From NCBI RefSeq assembly GCF_007681555.1, contig NZ_VELE01000001.1, forward strand, positions 310,001 to 374,000: a DNA stretch of 64,000 bases. Direction: 5' to 3'. Positions 17,918-26,127 of this stretch are shown here, one piece after another (position 1 is the stretch's first letter; each line of letters opens with the position of its first letter). The translations under genes and the position numbers were made by a program. The notes under the pieces were generated by a model, which was not told where the DNA came from, searched no databases, and was given only the letters and a program-made list of their open reading frames with translations. This stretch comes from Kocuria salsicia. GTDB lineage: Bacteria > Actinomycetota > Actinomycetes > Actinomycetales > Micrococcaceae.

Positions 17918-18478
17918 CTACCGGGACGGCAGCGTCTTCAGCAGCGCCGTCATGAGAGTCTCCTGAAGCCAGGAGACAAAGTTGTAGACCACCGCCATGT
18001 AGTCCTCCACAGTCTCCGTGCGGCTGAAGTCCGTGAGCTCTCCCACTCGTTCGGCATCCTCTGGCGATTCGATGCCCAGCCGGGCGGCGAGCACCGCGCG
18101 GACGTCGTTGAGGGCGCGGGCGAAGTCCTGCGCCTGCTCGGGGGTGAGCAGCACCGGATCGGACTCGAGCGCGAGCGAGGACGCCCGCAGCGCGGCGGTC
18201 TTGCCCTCGCGCAGGGTGCGGTCAGTGAGACGCCGGAACTCCGCGGCCTGCTCCGGGTCCGACGACGCGGCGGGCAGCAGCCGACGCACCGCGGGGTCCT
18301 CGGGCTCCGGGACCTCCTCGTCCCACCCCACGAGTGACTCGAGCGGGTCCGCGTCCTCGCGGGGCTCGGGCTCCAGGGTGGTGGCGACGTCGGAGAACAG
18401 CTTCTGCAGCAGCCGTACCTCCGGACGCTCGAAACGAGCCGTGATGCCCTTGCGCGTGCGTTTGAACCCGTGTGCCAT
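17918..18478 (-). CDS. DUF2017 family protein
   Basis: A 186-residue acidic, soluble protein of the DUF2017 family, which in actinobacteria sits next to clpS (Rv1332 next to Rv1331). N-terminal MAHGFKRTRKGITARFE is typical. The middle holds an Asp/Glu/Pro-rich loop and the C-terminal half is helical. Function is unknown; a role tied to ClpS or Clp proteolysis is only inferred from position. Its ATG overlaps the stop of clpS by one base (TGATG), so the two are translated as a unit. Confidence 0.85.
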   Translation of the reverse strand: MAHGFKRTRKGITARFERPEVRLLQKLFSDVATTLEPEPREDADPLESLVGWDEEVPEPEDPAVRRLLPAASSDPEQAAEFRRLTDRTLREGKTAALRASSLALESDPVLLTPEQAQDFARALNDVRAVLAARLGIESPEDAERVGELTDFSRTETVEDYMAVVYNFVSWLQETLMTALLKTLPSR

Positions 18479-18846
18479 CAGTTCTCCCCGGCCTTCTCGT
18501 AGGTCGCCCACAGGCCGTAGCCGTGCAGTGCACTCACGTGCGCCTCGGCCTCCTCGAGCGAGCCCGTGAACACGATGGATCTCCCCTGGTGGTGGACCTC
18601 CAGCATGAGCGTGCGGGCCTTGGCGTCCGGGTAGCCGAAGTGGGCCCTGAACACGTAGACCACGTAGCTCATGAGGTTGACGGGGTCGTCCCAGACCACC
18701 ACGTTCCACGGGACGTTCACGGCCGTGGCGGCCTGCTCGTCCCGTGAGACCGTCGGGGACTCCGCGGGTGCGGCGCTCATGAGGACCGCGGGAACCGCGC
18801 TGGTGCTGGGGGCCGGGGTGTGGGCCGCCGTGTAGGAACCGGACAT
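18478..18846 (-). CDS. clpS: ClpS adaptor of the Clp protease
   Basis: A 122-residue adaptor that brings N-degron substrates to ClpC/ClpA. After a polar N-terminal extension of about 45 residues comes the ClpS core: VPWNVVVWDDPVNLMSYVVYVF, with the Asp-Asp-Pro-x-Asn loop, and later VHHQGRSIVFTGSLEEAEAHV. The ATG at 18846 is preferred to 18855 because a TACCAT box ends seven bases before it, the spacing seen at other leaderless genes here. Divergent from pncB; coupled to DUF2017. Confidence 0.9.
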   Translation of the reverse strand: MSGSYTAAHTPAPSTSAVPAVLMSAAPAESPTVSRDEQAATAVNVPWNVVVWDDPVNLMSYVVYVFRAHFGYPDAKARTLMLEVHHQGRSIVFTGSLEEAEAHVSALHGYGLWATYEKAGEN

Positions 18847-18853
18847 TGTCCTC

Positions 18854-18859
18854 ATGGTA
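18854..18859 (-). promoter_or_regulatory. -10 box (TACCAT) of clpS, leaderless
   Basis: TACCAT, seven bases, then the ATG at 18846. If right, the upstream in-frame ATG at 18855 overlaps the promoter and cannot be used. Confidence 0.5.
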
Positions 18860-18910
18860 GTCGCGCGTTCCCGTATCCGCAGGCGGGATGTGCTCGTCGA
18901 GCGCGCGCAC

Positions 18911-18916
18911 TAGGCT
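18911..18916 (+). promoter_or_regulatory. -10 box (TAGGCT) of pncB, leaderless
   Basis: TAGGCT, GGCGGG, GTG: a six-base gap. GGCGGG is a poor ribosome-binding site at this distance, which favours leaderless start. Confidence 0.65.
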
Positions 18917-18922
18917 GGCGGG

Positions 18923-20263
18923 GTGAACGAGCACACCTACTCCTGGCACCCGCAGCCCACGTCCCTGCTGACGGACCACTACGAGCTGACCATGCTGCAG
19001 GCGGCCCTGCGCGCCGGCACGGCGTCGCGGCGCAGCGTCTTCGAGGTCTTCGCCCGGCGGCTGCCGCACAGCCGGCGCTACGGCGTCTTCGCCGGGGTGG
19101 GCCGCTTGCTCGAAGGCCTCGAGCAGTTCCGCTTCACGGACGAGCAGCTGCGCTTCCTGCGTGACACAAACGTCGTCGACGCCGCCACCGTCGCATACCT
19201 GGAGAATTTCCGGTTCACGGGCCAGATCCGCGGCTACGCCGAAGGCGAGACGTACTTCCCTCACTCACCCCTGCTGAGTGTCGAGTCCTCGTTCGCCGAG
19301 GCGTGCGTGCTGGAGACCTTCATCCTCTCCGTCCTCAACTACGACTCCGCCGTGGCCTCCGCCGCGTCACGCATGGTGGGTGCCGCGGGGGGCCGGCCGT
19401 GCATCGAGATGGGTTCGCGCCGCGCGCACGAGCAGGCCGCCGTGGCCGCGGCGCGCGCCGCCGTCGTCGCCGGCTTCGACTCCACCTCCAACCTGGAGGC
19501 GGGCTTCCGCTACGGCGTGAAGACCGTGGGCACCGCCGCGCACTCCTTCACGCTGCTGCACGACACCGAGGAGCAGGCGTTCCGCGCGCAGCTCGACGCT
19601 CTGGGCGTCTCCACTGCGCTGCTCGTGGACACGTACGACGTCGAGCGGGCCGTCCGACTCGCCGTGGAGATCGCAGGCCCGGACCTCGGGGGCGTGCGGC
19701 TGGACTCCGGGGACCTCGTGACCCAGGCGTCGTCGGTGCGCGCGTTGCTGGACACGCTCGGCAACCAGCACACGAAGATCACAGTGACGAGCGACCTCGA
19801 CGAGTACGCCATCGCCGCGCTGCGGGCCGCTCCCGTGGACGCCTACGGCGTGGGCACGCGGCTCGTCACCGGCTCCGGCGCCCCCACCTCGTCCATGGTC
19901 TACAAGCTCGTCTCACGCGAGGGTGCCTCCGGCACGATGGAACCCGTGGCGAAGGCCTCGTCCGGGAAGGCGTCCGTGGGCGGCGAGAAGTACGCGCTGC
20001 GCCGTCGCAACCCCCAGGGCGTGGCCACGCACGAAATGGTGGGCGTCTCCCACCTGCCCGAAGACGACGGCGACGACCGCCCCCTGCTCGTGGACTACGT
20101 GACGGGCGGCGAGCTACGCGAGGGCTTCACCGGCCCCGAGGCCGTGGTGCGGGCCCGGACTCGCCACGCCGAGTCGATCGCGGAGCTGCCGCGCGCGGCT
20201 CGTAGGCTCTCGGAGGGCGAGCCCGTGATTCCCACCGTCATCGAACCCGGCACTGCCCACTGA
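18923..20263 (+). CDS. pncB: Nicotinate phosphoribosyltransferase
   Basis: A 446-residue enzyme that joins nicotinate to PRPP, the committing step of the Preiss-Handler route to NAD. Family motifs: the N-terminal LLTDHYELTMLQAALRAG, the central EMGSRRAHE with the phosphorylated/active-site region, TVGTAAHSFTLLH, VRLDSGDL near residue 255, and GVGTRLVTGSGAP. The last 40 residues are a polar tail. GTG start at 18923 is supported by the TAGGCT box six bases before it. The nicotinamidase gene follows after 36 bases, so the two steps of nicotinamide recycling are together. Confidence 0.93.
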   Translation: MNEHTYSWHPQPTSLLTDHYELTMLQAALRAGTASRRSVFEVFARRLPHSRRYGVFAGVGRLLEGLEQFRFTDEQLRFLRDTNVVDAATVAYLENFRFTGQIRGYAEGETYFPHSPLLSVESSFAEACVLETFILSVLNYDSAVASAASRMVGAAGGRPCIEMGSRRAHEQAAVAAARAAVVAGFDSTSNLEAGFRYGVKTVGTAAHSFTLLHDTEEQAFRAQLDALGVSTALLVDTYDVERAVRLAVEIAGPDLGGVRLDSGDLVTQASSVRALLDTLGNQHTKITVTSDLDEYAIAALRAAPVDAYGVGTRLVTGSGAPTSSMVYKLVSREGASGTMEPVAKASSGKASVGGEKYALRRRNPQGVATHEMVGVSHLPEDDGDDRPLLVDYVTGGELREGFTGPEAVVRARTRHAESIAELPRAARRLSEGEPVIPTVIEPGTAH

Positions 20264-20299
20264 GCACACCGGGCTGAGAACACCGAAAGGAAGGCGATC

Positions 20300-20917
20300 A
20301 TGCGCACCGCACTTGTGATCGTGGACATCCAGAACGACTTCTGCGAGGGCGGTAGCCTGGCTGTGCCGGGTGGCGCGGCGGTGGCCGCTGCGGTCTCCGA
20401 GTACCTCGAGGACCACCACGCGGACTACGATGCCGTGGCGGCCACGCAGGACTGGCACATCGAGCCCGGCTCACACTTCAGCGAGACCCCGGACTACCGT
20501 ACGAGCTGGCCGGTGCACTGCGTCGCGGAGACCCGCGGCGCGGAGATCCACCCGGACCTGGACACGGAGCACGTGGCCGAGTTCTTCCGCAAGGGCGCCT
20601 ACGACGCCGCCTACTCCGGTTTCGAGGGCCTCTCTGCCCCGGACGTCGACGTTCCGATGGGCGAGCCCGAGGAGAGCGCGGACGAGGAGCGGGTGAGTCT
20701 GGACGACTGGCTGCGGGAGCGCAACGTCGAGGTCGTAGACGTCGTGGGCCTCGCGCTGGAGCACTGCGTCCTCGCGACCGCCAAGGACGCTGTGGAGGCC
20801 GGCTACGAGACGCGGGTGCTGCTGCCCCTGACCGCCCCGGTGGACCGCGAGCGCGGTGAGCAGGCCGTGGCAGAGCTCGAGGACACGGGCGCGGAGGTCG
20901 TCACCGAACTCGACTGA
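20300..20917 (+). CDS. pncA: Nicotinamidase (isochorismatase fold)
   Basis: A 205-residue amidase that turns nicotinamide into nicotinate for PncB. The catalytic triad is visible: Asp in VDIQNDFCEGGSLAVPGG (near residue 10), Lys in FFRKGAYDAAYSGFEG (near 98), and Cys in LALEHCVLATA (near 155). Metal-binding Asp/His are in ATQDWHIEPGSHF. An insert of about 15 acidic residues (PMGEPEESADEE) follows the Lys loop and is a little unusual. This family also activates pyrazinamide. ATG preceded by GAAAGGAAGG. Confidence 0.92.
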   Translation: MRTALVIVDIQNDFCEGGSLAVPGGAAVAAAVSEYLEDHHADYDAVAATQDWHIEPGSHFSETPDYRTSWPVHCVAETRGAEIHPDLDTEHVAEFFRKGAYDAAYSGFEGLSAPDVDVPMGEPEESADEERVSLDDWLRERNVEVVDVVGLALEHCVLATAKDAVEAGYETRVLLPLTAPVDRERGEQAVAELEDTGAEVVTELD

Positions 20918-20974
20918 ACGGCGCCGAGCGAACGGCGCTGAACGACCGTGTTGTCGTCGGCCTGCGGCAAGTGC

Positions 20975-22777
20975 TCACTTGCGGCCGATGAACCACCGCT
21001 GCAGCAGCGCGATCCGCGCGTCCAGCTGTTCCTCCGAGGCCTGCGCCACTGCCGGGCCACCGCACTTGGCGCGCAGCTCGTTGTGGATCACGCCGTGGGG
21101 CGTGCCGGTGCGGGCGGACCACGCGGAGACGTTCTTCGACAGCTGAGAGCGCAGCTCCTTGAGCCGGCGGTGGTCCGGAACCATGGGCTGCTCCGGCTGC
21201 GAGGCGCCCGACCCCTGCCGCTGTGACGAGCGCGTCTGGCGCTCCCGCAGCAGCGCCGAGACCTGCTCCGGGTCCAGAAGCCCCGGGATCCCGAGGTACT
21301 CGGCTTCCTCCTCGGAGCCCACGGCCGCTCCCCCGCCGAACGCGCCGCCGTCGAAGAGCACGCCGTGGAACGAGGCGTCCGAGTCCAGGGCCTGGAAGTT
21401 GCCCTGGGCCAGCGCGGAAGACGCCTTCTCCTCGCGATTTGCCGCGTCCAGGAGGTCGTCGTCCCAGCCCTCCTCCATGGGCTGGTCGAAGTCCACCACG
21501 CCGGGCATGTTCTTGGGCCTGTCCAGCGCGTGGTCCCGCTCCTCCTCCATGGAGTTGGCGAGCGCCATCAGCGCCGGGACGGACGGGAGGAACACGGAGG
21601 CCGTCTCGCCGCGCTTGCGGGCGCGCACGAAGCGCCCCACGGCCTGCGCGAAGAACAGCGGTGTGGACGTCGAAGTCGCGTAGACGCCCACCGCGAGACG
21701 CGGCACGTCCACACCCTCGGAGACCATACGGACGGCCACCATCCAGCGCCTGTCCGACTCGGAGAACTGGTCGATCTTGTTCGACGCCGCCTTGTCGTCC
21801 GAGAGCACCACGGTGGGACGCTCCCCCGTGATCGCGTGCAGCTGTTCGGCGTAGGCCTTCGCGTCCTGGTGGTCGGTGGCGATCACGAGCGCACCGGCGT
21901 CGGGAACCGTTCGGCGCACCTGCGTGAGCCGCTGGTCCGCGGCCCGCAGCACGGACGGGATCCACTGGCCGTTCGGGTCCAGCGCGGTGCGCCACGCGTG
22001 GGAGGTGATGTCCTTGGTGAAGCCCTCTCCGAGCTGGGCGGCCATCTCCTCACCGGCGGAGGTGCGCCAGCGCATCTGCCCCGAGTAGGCCATGAAGATC
22101 ACGGGGCGCACCACGTGGTCGTGCAGCGCGTTCGAGTACCCGTAGGTGTAGTCCGCCGTGGAGCGCCGGATGCCCTCGCCGTCCTCCTCGTAGGTCACGA
22201 ACGGTATGGGTGAGGTGTCGGAGCGGAACGGCGTGCCCGTGAGGGCGAGCCGCCGCGTGGCGGGCTCGAACGCCTCCCGCAGCCCGTCGCCCCAGGAGAG
22301 GGCGTCGCCCGCGTGGTGAATCTCGTCCATGATCACGAGCGTGCGCCCGGCCTCGGTGCGCGCCCGGTGCAGCAACGGCTTGTTCGCCACCTGCGCGTAC
22401 GTCACGGCCGCGCCCATGTAGCCGCGGCCGTGCTGGCCGTCCGCGTTCTTGAAGTTGGGGTCGATGGCAAGCCCCACGCGCGAGGCCGCGTCTGCCCACT
22501 GCCGCTTGAGGTGGTCGGTGGGGGTCACCACCGTCACGCGCTGGACAGCACCGGAGTCGTGCAGCTTCTTCGCGACCGTGAGCGCGAAGGTCGTCTTGCC
22601 GGCCCCGGGGGTGGCCACGGCCATGAAGTCGCGGGGCTGGGCGGCCTCGTAGCGCTGGATCGCCTCGGCCTGCCACGCGCGCAGCTTGGGTGCGGTGCCC
22701 CACGCGGCCCTGTCCGGGTAGGCCGGGGGAAGATCTGCGGCCGCCCCGAAAAGGGACAGCTGGTCGTCGTCAGACAC
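20975..22777 (-). CDS. DEAD/DEAH box helicase (superfamily 2)
   Basis: A 600-residue SF2 helicase. Walker A is TPGAGKTTF (near residue 60), the DEAH-type Walker B is DEIHH (near 150), followed by LTGTPFRSD (motif III), and motif VI QAVGRFVRARK near 385. The C-terminal 150 residues are less conserved and include the acidic VDFDQPMEEGWDDDLLD. This type (single protein, often called DEAD/DEAH helicase with UvrB-like P-loop) is widespread in actinobacteria; role unknown, DNA repair is one guess. GTG at 22777 gives the typical SDDDQLSLFG start. Confidence 0.85.
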   Translation of the reverse strand: MSDDDQLSLFGAAADLPPAYPDRAAWGTAPKLRAWQAEAIQRYEAAQPRDFMAVATPGAGKTTFALTVAKKLHDSGAVQRVTVVTPTDHLKRQWADAASRVGLAIDPNFKNADGQHGRGYMGAAVTYAQVANKPLLHRARTEAGRTLVIMDEIHHAGDALSWGDGLREAFEPATRRLALTGTPFRSDTSPIPFVTYEEDGEGIRRSTADYTYGYSNALHDHVVRPVIFMAYSGQMRWRTSAGEEMAAQLGEGFTKDITSHAWRTALDPNGQWIPSVLRAADQRLTQVRRTVPDAGALVIATDHQDAKAYAEQLHAITGERPTVVLSDDKAASNKIDQFSESDRRWMVAVRMVSEGVDVPRLAVGVYATSTSTPLFFAQAVGRFVRARKRGETASVFLPSVPALMALANSMEEERDHALDRPKNMPGVVDFDQPMEEGWDDDLLDAANREEKASSALAQGNFQALDSDASFHGVLFDGGAFGGGAAVGSEEEAEYLGIPGLLDPEQVSALLRERQTRSSQRQGSGASQPEQPMVPDHRRLKELRSQLSKNVSAWSARTGTPHGVIHNELRAKCGGPAVAQASEEQLDARIALLQRWFIGRK

Positions 22778-22886
22778 GTGGTGTTCGTCCTCTCCGCGCG
22801 CTCGGCGGCGCGCACTGCCCCGGTCGCGCACCGCGCGACCACCGCGGCGGCGTCGTCCTCACACGAGGGAACGACGTCGCACGGCA

Positions 22887-22914
22887 ACGGCGCCCGCTCA
22901 GTTGCGGGCGCCGT
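22887..22914 (-). terminator. Hairpin terminator after the DUF3039 gene
   Basis: ACGGCGCCCGC and GCGGGCGCCGT form an 11-bp stem with a six-base loop, downstream of the DUF3039 gene on the minus strand. Confidence 0.7.
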
Positions 22915-22920
22915 CGGGTG

Positions 22921-22938
22921 CCCCGCAGCTCTGCGGGG
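22921..22938 (-). terminator. Second hairpin in the same spacer
   Basis: CCCCGCA and TGCGGGG pair over 7 bp around GCTC. Together with the hairpin at 22887-22914 it makes a tandem terminator. Confidence 0.5.
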
Positions 22939-22960
22939 CCTCACTGCTCTGGGATGCCAG

Positions 22961-23302
22961 TCAGTTCTCGGGCTTGTCCTTGCCGGGGCGCAGGCCCTGG
23001 TAGATCTCCTTGCACTCCGGGCACACCGGGAAGCGTTGCGGGTCCCGACCGGGGGTCCACACCTTGCCGCACAGGGCGATCACGGGTTCGCCGGACAGCG
23101 CCGACTCCATGATCTTCTCCTTGCGGACGTAGTGCGCGAAGCGCTCGTGGTCACCGGGCTCCGCGAACTGGCGGGTGTCCTCGCGCTCAATGGTGGAGGT
23201 GCCACCCACGGTCTGCGGCTCGGTCGCCGACTCGGTGCTGCTGACCACCCGGGAGGACCGCACGGAAGGTACCTGGGATTCCTGGGCATCGGTGAATTCC
23301 AT
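22961..23302 (-). CDS. DUF3039 domain protein, zinc-ribbon-like
   Basis: A 113-residue small protein. The N-terminal half is polar and Ser/Thr-rich. The C-terminal half has HYVRKEKIMESALSGEPVIALCGKVW and a CPECK motif, which with the earlier Cys suggests a small metal site; this is the DUF3039 signature as I know it. Function unknown; widely conserved in actinobacteria. The ATG at 23302 lies seven bases after TACAGT. Followed by tandem terminators, so it is transcribed alone. Confidence 0.8.
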   Translation of the reverse strand: MEFTDAQESQVPSVRSSRVVSSTESATEPQTVGGTSTIEREDTRQFAEPGDHERFAHYVRKEKIMESALSGEPVIALCGKVWTPGRDPQRFPVCPECKEIYQGLRPGKDKPEN

Positions 23303-23309
23303 GTCTCCC

Positions 23310-23315
23310 ACTGTA
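23310..23315 (-). promoter_or_regulatory. -10 box (TACAGT) of the DUF3039 gene, leaderless
   Basis: TACAGT, then GGGAGAC, then the ATG at 23302. GGGAG could also act as a ribosome-binding site if the transcript begins earlier. Confidence 0.5.
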
Positions 23316-23343
23316 CCCCGAGTGCCAGTGCCGACTTCCCTGT

Positions 23344-25170
23344 TCACCGGTAGGCGGAGACCTCCTGCAGCAGCTCCGGGGCGCGCGCGTCGAGCCACCG
23401 CCCGCCTGCGCGCGCACCGATCCACAGCAGCGCGAGACCCTCCACGAGGCCGACGGCCAGCGCGAGCCAGCTCCACGTGTGGTCCCCGGAGATCAGGTAA
23501 ACGACCAGCAGGGCGAGAGCGGGCAGGCCGAGCAGCACGATCACCCCCATGAGCACGAACTGCATCACCAGGTTCAGCAGGGTGAACCCCTGGGCGCTCT
23601 TCATGGGCGTGGACCCCGGGGGCGGTGTGGGATAGGTGTAGCGCGCAGAGACGACCGAGACCACTCCGGCACCCCCGAGCAGCAGGGTCGCGCACAGGCC
23701 CAGCATTGCTGGCACCGCGCCCCAGTCCCCCGCGCGCACGAGCCACACGACGAGCGCCACGGCCACCAGGGGCACGCTCACGACGAACAGCGCCATCACC
23801 CGCCCGAGCCGGTCCGCCAGCCCGGGGACCCCGGCCAGCACGTGCAGGCTGAACGCGGAGTTGTCGTAGGAGATGTCCGCGGAGATCGCGAAGGCCATCA
23901 GCAGGGCGATGCCCGCAGGCAGCAGCCAGACTACGAACCCGGACTGCGAGGTGAGGAACCACGCGACCGCGCACATCGCGGGGACCATCACCAGGGACGC
24001 GCTGTATCGGGGGTCCCGCATCCAGTAGAGCAGGCAGCGGACGGCCACCGCCCACGTGGGCGTCGCGGGCACACGGCCGAAGAGCCCGATGCCCTCCATG
24101 GCCTTCGTGCTGCCGCGGGCGGCTCCGGCTGCGGCGTCCCCCAGGGCACGGCGCAGGGCCACACGGGCAAGGACCGTGAGGGCGACGATCGACACCGCGG
24201 TGATGAGCAGGCGGGCCAGCGCCGCGCCCCAGTGGCCCAGGGCGACGTCGCCGGGCACGGCCCACACGGCCCCCAGCGGTGTCCATGCGAGCACCGCCGC
24301 CCACGTGGGGAGCAGGCCCCAGACCCGTTCCAGACCGGCACCCAGGGCGGTGATGATCGGGCCGGTCAGGACCGCGAGCGCGAGCGCCACGATCGAGACC
24401 GTCTCCGTGGTGCGCCGGCCACCAGCCAGGCGGAGGCTCACGGCGGAGACGCAGCGCGATCCCACGAACGCAAGCAGCAACCCGAGCAGCGCGCATGGAA
24501 TGGACACGAGCACCGCCGGAAGAGAGCTCCGCCATGCCACCGCCCACCCGAGGCCCGCAACGAGCGTCAGCGCTCCGGGGATGCCGATCAGCGCACCCAG
24601 AACCTGTCCGACCAGCAGACCCGACGTGCTCAGCGGGAAGAGTCCCAGCCGGGCGGGGTCGAGCGTCGCGTCCGCCTTGGACGTGGCCACGGGCAGGATC
24701 CACCACCCGAGCAGCAGCGCCGTGCCCAGCAGCACCGACGCGGTGACCACCCACCGCAGCTCCTCCGCGCCCAGGAAGTAGAGAGAGATCATCAGCATCG
24801 CGAGCACGCCAAGGGCATAGAGCCCTCCGAGGATCGTCCCCACGAGCACCCACGTGCTGCGGGACAGCGTGTTGCGCAGCACCCGCCACTTCAGTGAGGC
24901 GAGCCGACGGGCCTCCTCTAGCACCCCGAGGTGCCGCACGGTGGCAGCTGCCCCGCCACCCGCCGGGTGCACGGAGCGGGGCACCGCGGCGTCGGCTTCC
25001 GCAGGTACCGTCGTGGCGGCATCGCGCGCGTCCGTACCGTGCGCCGTCGGGCTCCCGGTGCCGTCCCACGGGGCAGCACCGGGTTCCGCGCACGACGTCG
25101 TGCCGTCCCGGGGCTGCGCACGCCCCGATGTGGTGCGCGAAGGGTCGAGAGGGTACTGGTCGGGGTTCAC
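23344..25170 (-). CDS. ABC exporter permease (ABC-2-like)
   Basis: A 608-residue protein. The first 115 residues are a polar Pro/Thr/Ala-rich cytoplasmic segment; about twelve hydrophobic helices follow between residues 145 and 590. It is the membrane half of an exporter with the adjacent ATPase. The GTG at 25170 overlaps the ATPase stop (GTGA); an in-frame GTG at 25185 is a second option and the longer frame to 25323 is a shadow. Substrate unknown. Sequence type resembles large actinobacterial exporters with unpaired permease. Confidence 0.8.
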   Translation of the reverse strand: MNPDQYPLDPSRTTSGRAQPRDGTTSCAEPGAAPWDGTGSPTAHGTDARDAATTVPAEADAAVPRSVHPAGGGAAATVRHLGVLEEARRLASLKWRVLRNTLSRSTWVLVGTILGGLYALGVLAMLMISLYFLGAEELRWVVTASVLLGTALLLGWWILPVATSKADATLDPARLGLFPLSTSGLLVGQVLGALIGIPGALTLVAGLGWAVAWRSSLPAVLVSIPCALLGLLLAFVGSRCVSAVSLRLAGGRRTTETVSIVALALAVLTGPIITALGAGLERVWGLLPTWAAVLAWTPLGAVWAVPGDVALGHWGAALARLLITAVSIVALTVLARVALRRALGDAAAGAARGSTKAMEGIGLFGRVPATPTWAVAVRCLLYWMRDPRYSASLVMVPAMCAVAWFLTSQSGFVVWLLPAGIALLMAFAISADISYDNSAFSLHVLAGVPGLADRLGRVMALFVVSVPLVAVALVVWLVRAGDWGAVPAMLGLCATLLLGGAGVVSVVSARYTYPTPPPGSTPMKSAQGFTLLNLVMQFVLMGVIVLLGLPALALLVVYLISGDHTWSWLALAVGLVEGLALLWIGARAGGRWLDARAPELLQEVSAYR

Positions 25171-26072
25171 TCGGGACGAAGCCACTGCAGCTCCTCCCCT
25201 GCGTCCGTGCGACCGCCCACGAGGGACACGAAGCGGTCCTCCAGCGAGAGACCGTCGCACACCTGCGCCGTGGTGCCCTGAGCGAGCACGCGCCCCTGGT
25301 CCATCACGGCCACGTGGTCGCACATGCGCTGAACGAGGTCCATGACGTGGCTCGAGACCACCACGGTCCCGCCCGCCTCCGTGTACTGGTACAGCAGGGA
25401 GCGGATGTTGGCGGCGGAGACGGGGTCCACGGACTCGAACGGCTCATCGAGCACGAGCAGGCTGGGCGCGTGGATCATGGCGGCGGCGAGCGCGATCTTC
25501 TTCGTCATGCCCGCTGAGTAGTCCTGCACCTGGCGTCCGGCGGCGTCCTGAAGGTCCATGGCCTTCACCAGGTCCTCCGTGCGCTGCTTGACGACCTCCC
25601 TGTCCATCCCGCGCAGCAGGCCCGAGTAGGCCACGAGCTGGCGGCCGGTCAGCCGGTCGAAGAGGTGCGCGCCGTCCGGCAGCACGCCCATGCGCTGCTT
25701 GGCGCGCACGGAGTCCCCCCACACGTCCACGAGTTCGTCACGGCTGCCGCCGCCCACCAGCACGGTGCCGGAGGATGGACGCAGCAGTCCGGTGGCCATG
25801 GACAGGGTGGTTGTCTTGCCCGCGCCGTTGCGACCCACGAGGCCGTAGAAGGAGCCGCGCGGGACGGTGAGGTCCACGTGGTCCGCGGCGGGGCGCTCCG
25901 CGTGGCCGTAGACCTTGGTGAGCGCCCGCACCACGAGCGCAGCCGCACCGGGGCGCGCAGCGGGGTCGTGGTCCTGCGGGCGGGGGACGTCCTGGTGGGT
26001 GCGCTCGGTCGTGGCGGCCCCTGGGCCGGGCTCGCGGCGCGGGGTCGTGGGTCCGTCTGTGGGGATGCTCAT
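25167..26072 (-). CDS. ABC transporter ATP-binding protein
   Basis: A 301-residue ATPase. Walker A is GRNGAGKTTT (near residue 80), Q-loop region near LLPDGAHLFDRL, the signature DYSAGMTKKIALA, Walker B LLVLDEPFESVDP, and the switch His in VVVSSHVMDLVQ. A polar N-terminal extension of about 45 residues precedes the domain. It is the first gene of a two-gene exporter unit. The ATG is six bases after a TAGGCT box. Confidence 0.9.
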   Translation of the reverse strand: MSIPTDGPTTPRREPGPGAATTERTHQDVPRPQDHDPAARPGAAALVVRALTKVYGHAERPAADHVDLTVPRGSFYGLVGRNGAGKTTTLSMATGLLRPSSGTVLVGGGSRDELVDVWGDSVRAKQRMGVLPDGAHLFDRLTGRQLVAYSGLLRGMDREVVKQRTEDLVKAMDLQDAAGRQVQDYSAGMTKKIALAAAMIHAPSLLVLDEPFESVDPVSAANIRSLLYQYTEAGGTVVVSSHVMDLVQRMCDHVAVMDQGRVLAQGTTAQVCDGLSLEDRFVSLVGGRTDAGEELQWLRPE

Positions 26073-26078
26073 GCTCCC

Positions 26079-26084
26079 AGCCTA
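26079..26084 (-). promoter_or_regulatory. -10 box (TAGGCT) of the ABC exporter, leaderless
   Basis: TAGGCT, GGGAGC, ATG: six-base gap. GGGAG lies too close to the ATG to be a normal ribosome-binding site. Confidence 0.65.
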
Positions 26085-26127
26085 GGAACCGGCATCCCCG
26101 GTGTCACTGCTCCACACCGCGAACGGA

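Noticed and set aside
23479-24897. 472-residue His/Gln/Arg-rich frame over the ABC permease
   Set aside because: Composition is that of an antisense frame of a membrane protein; no start signal.
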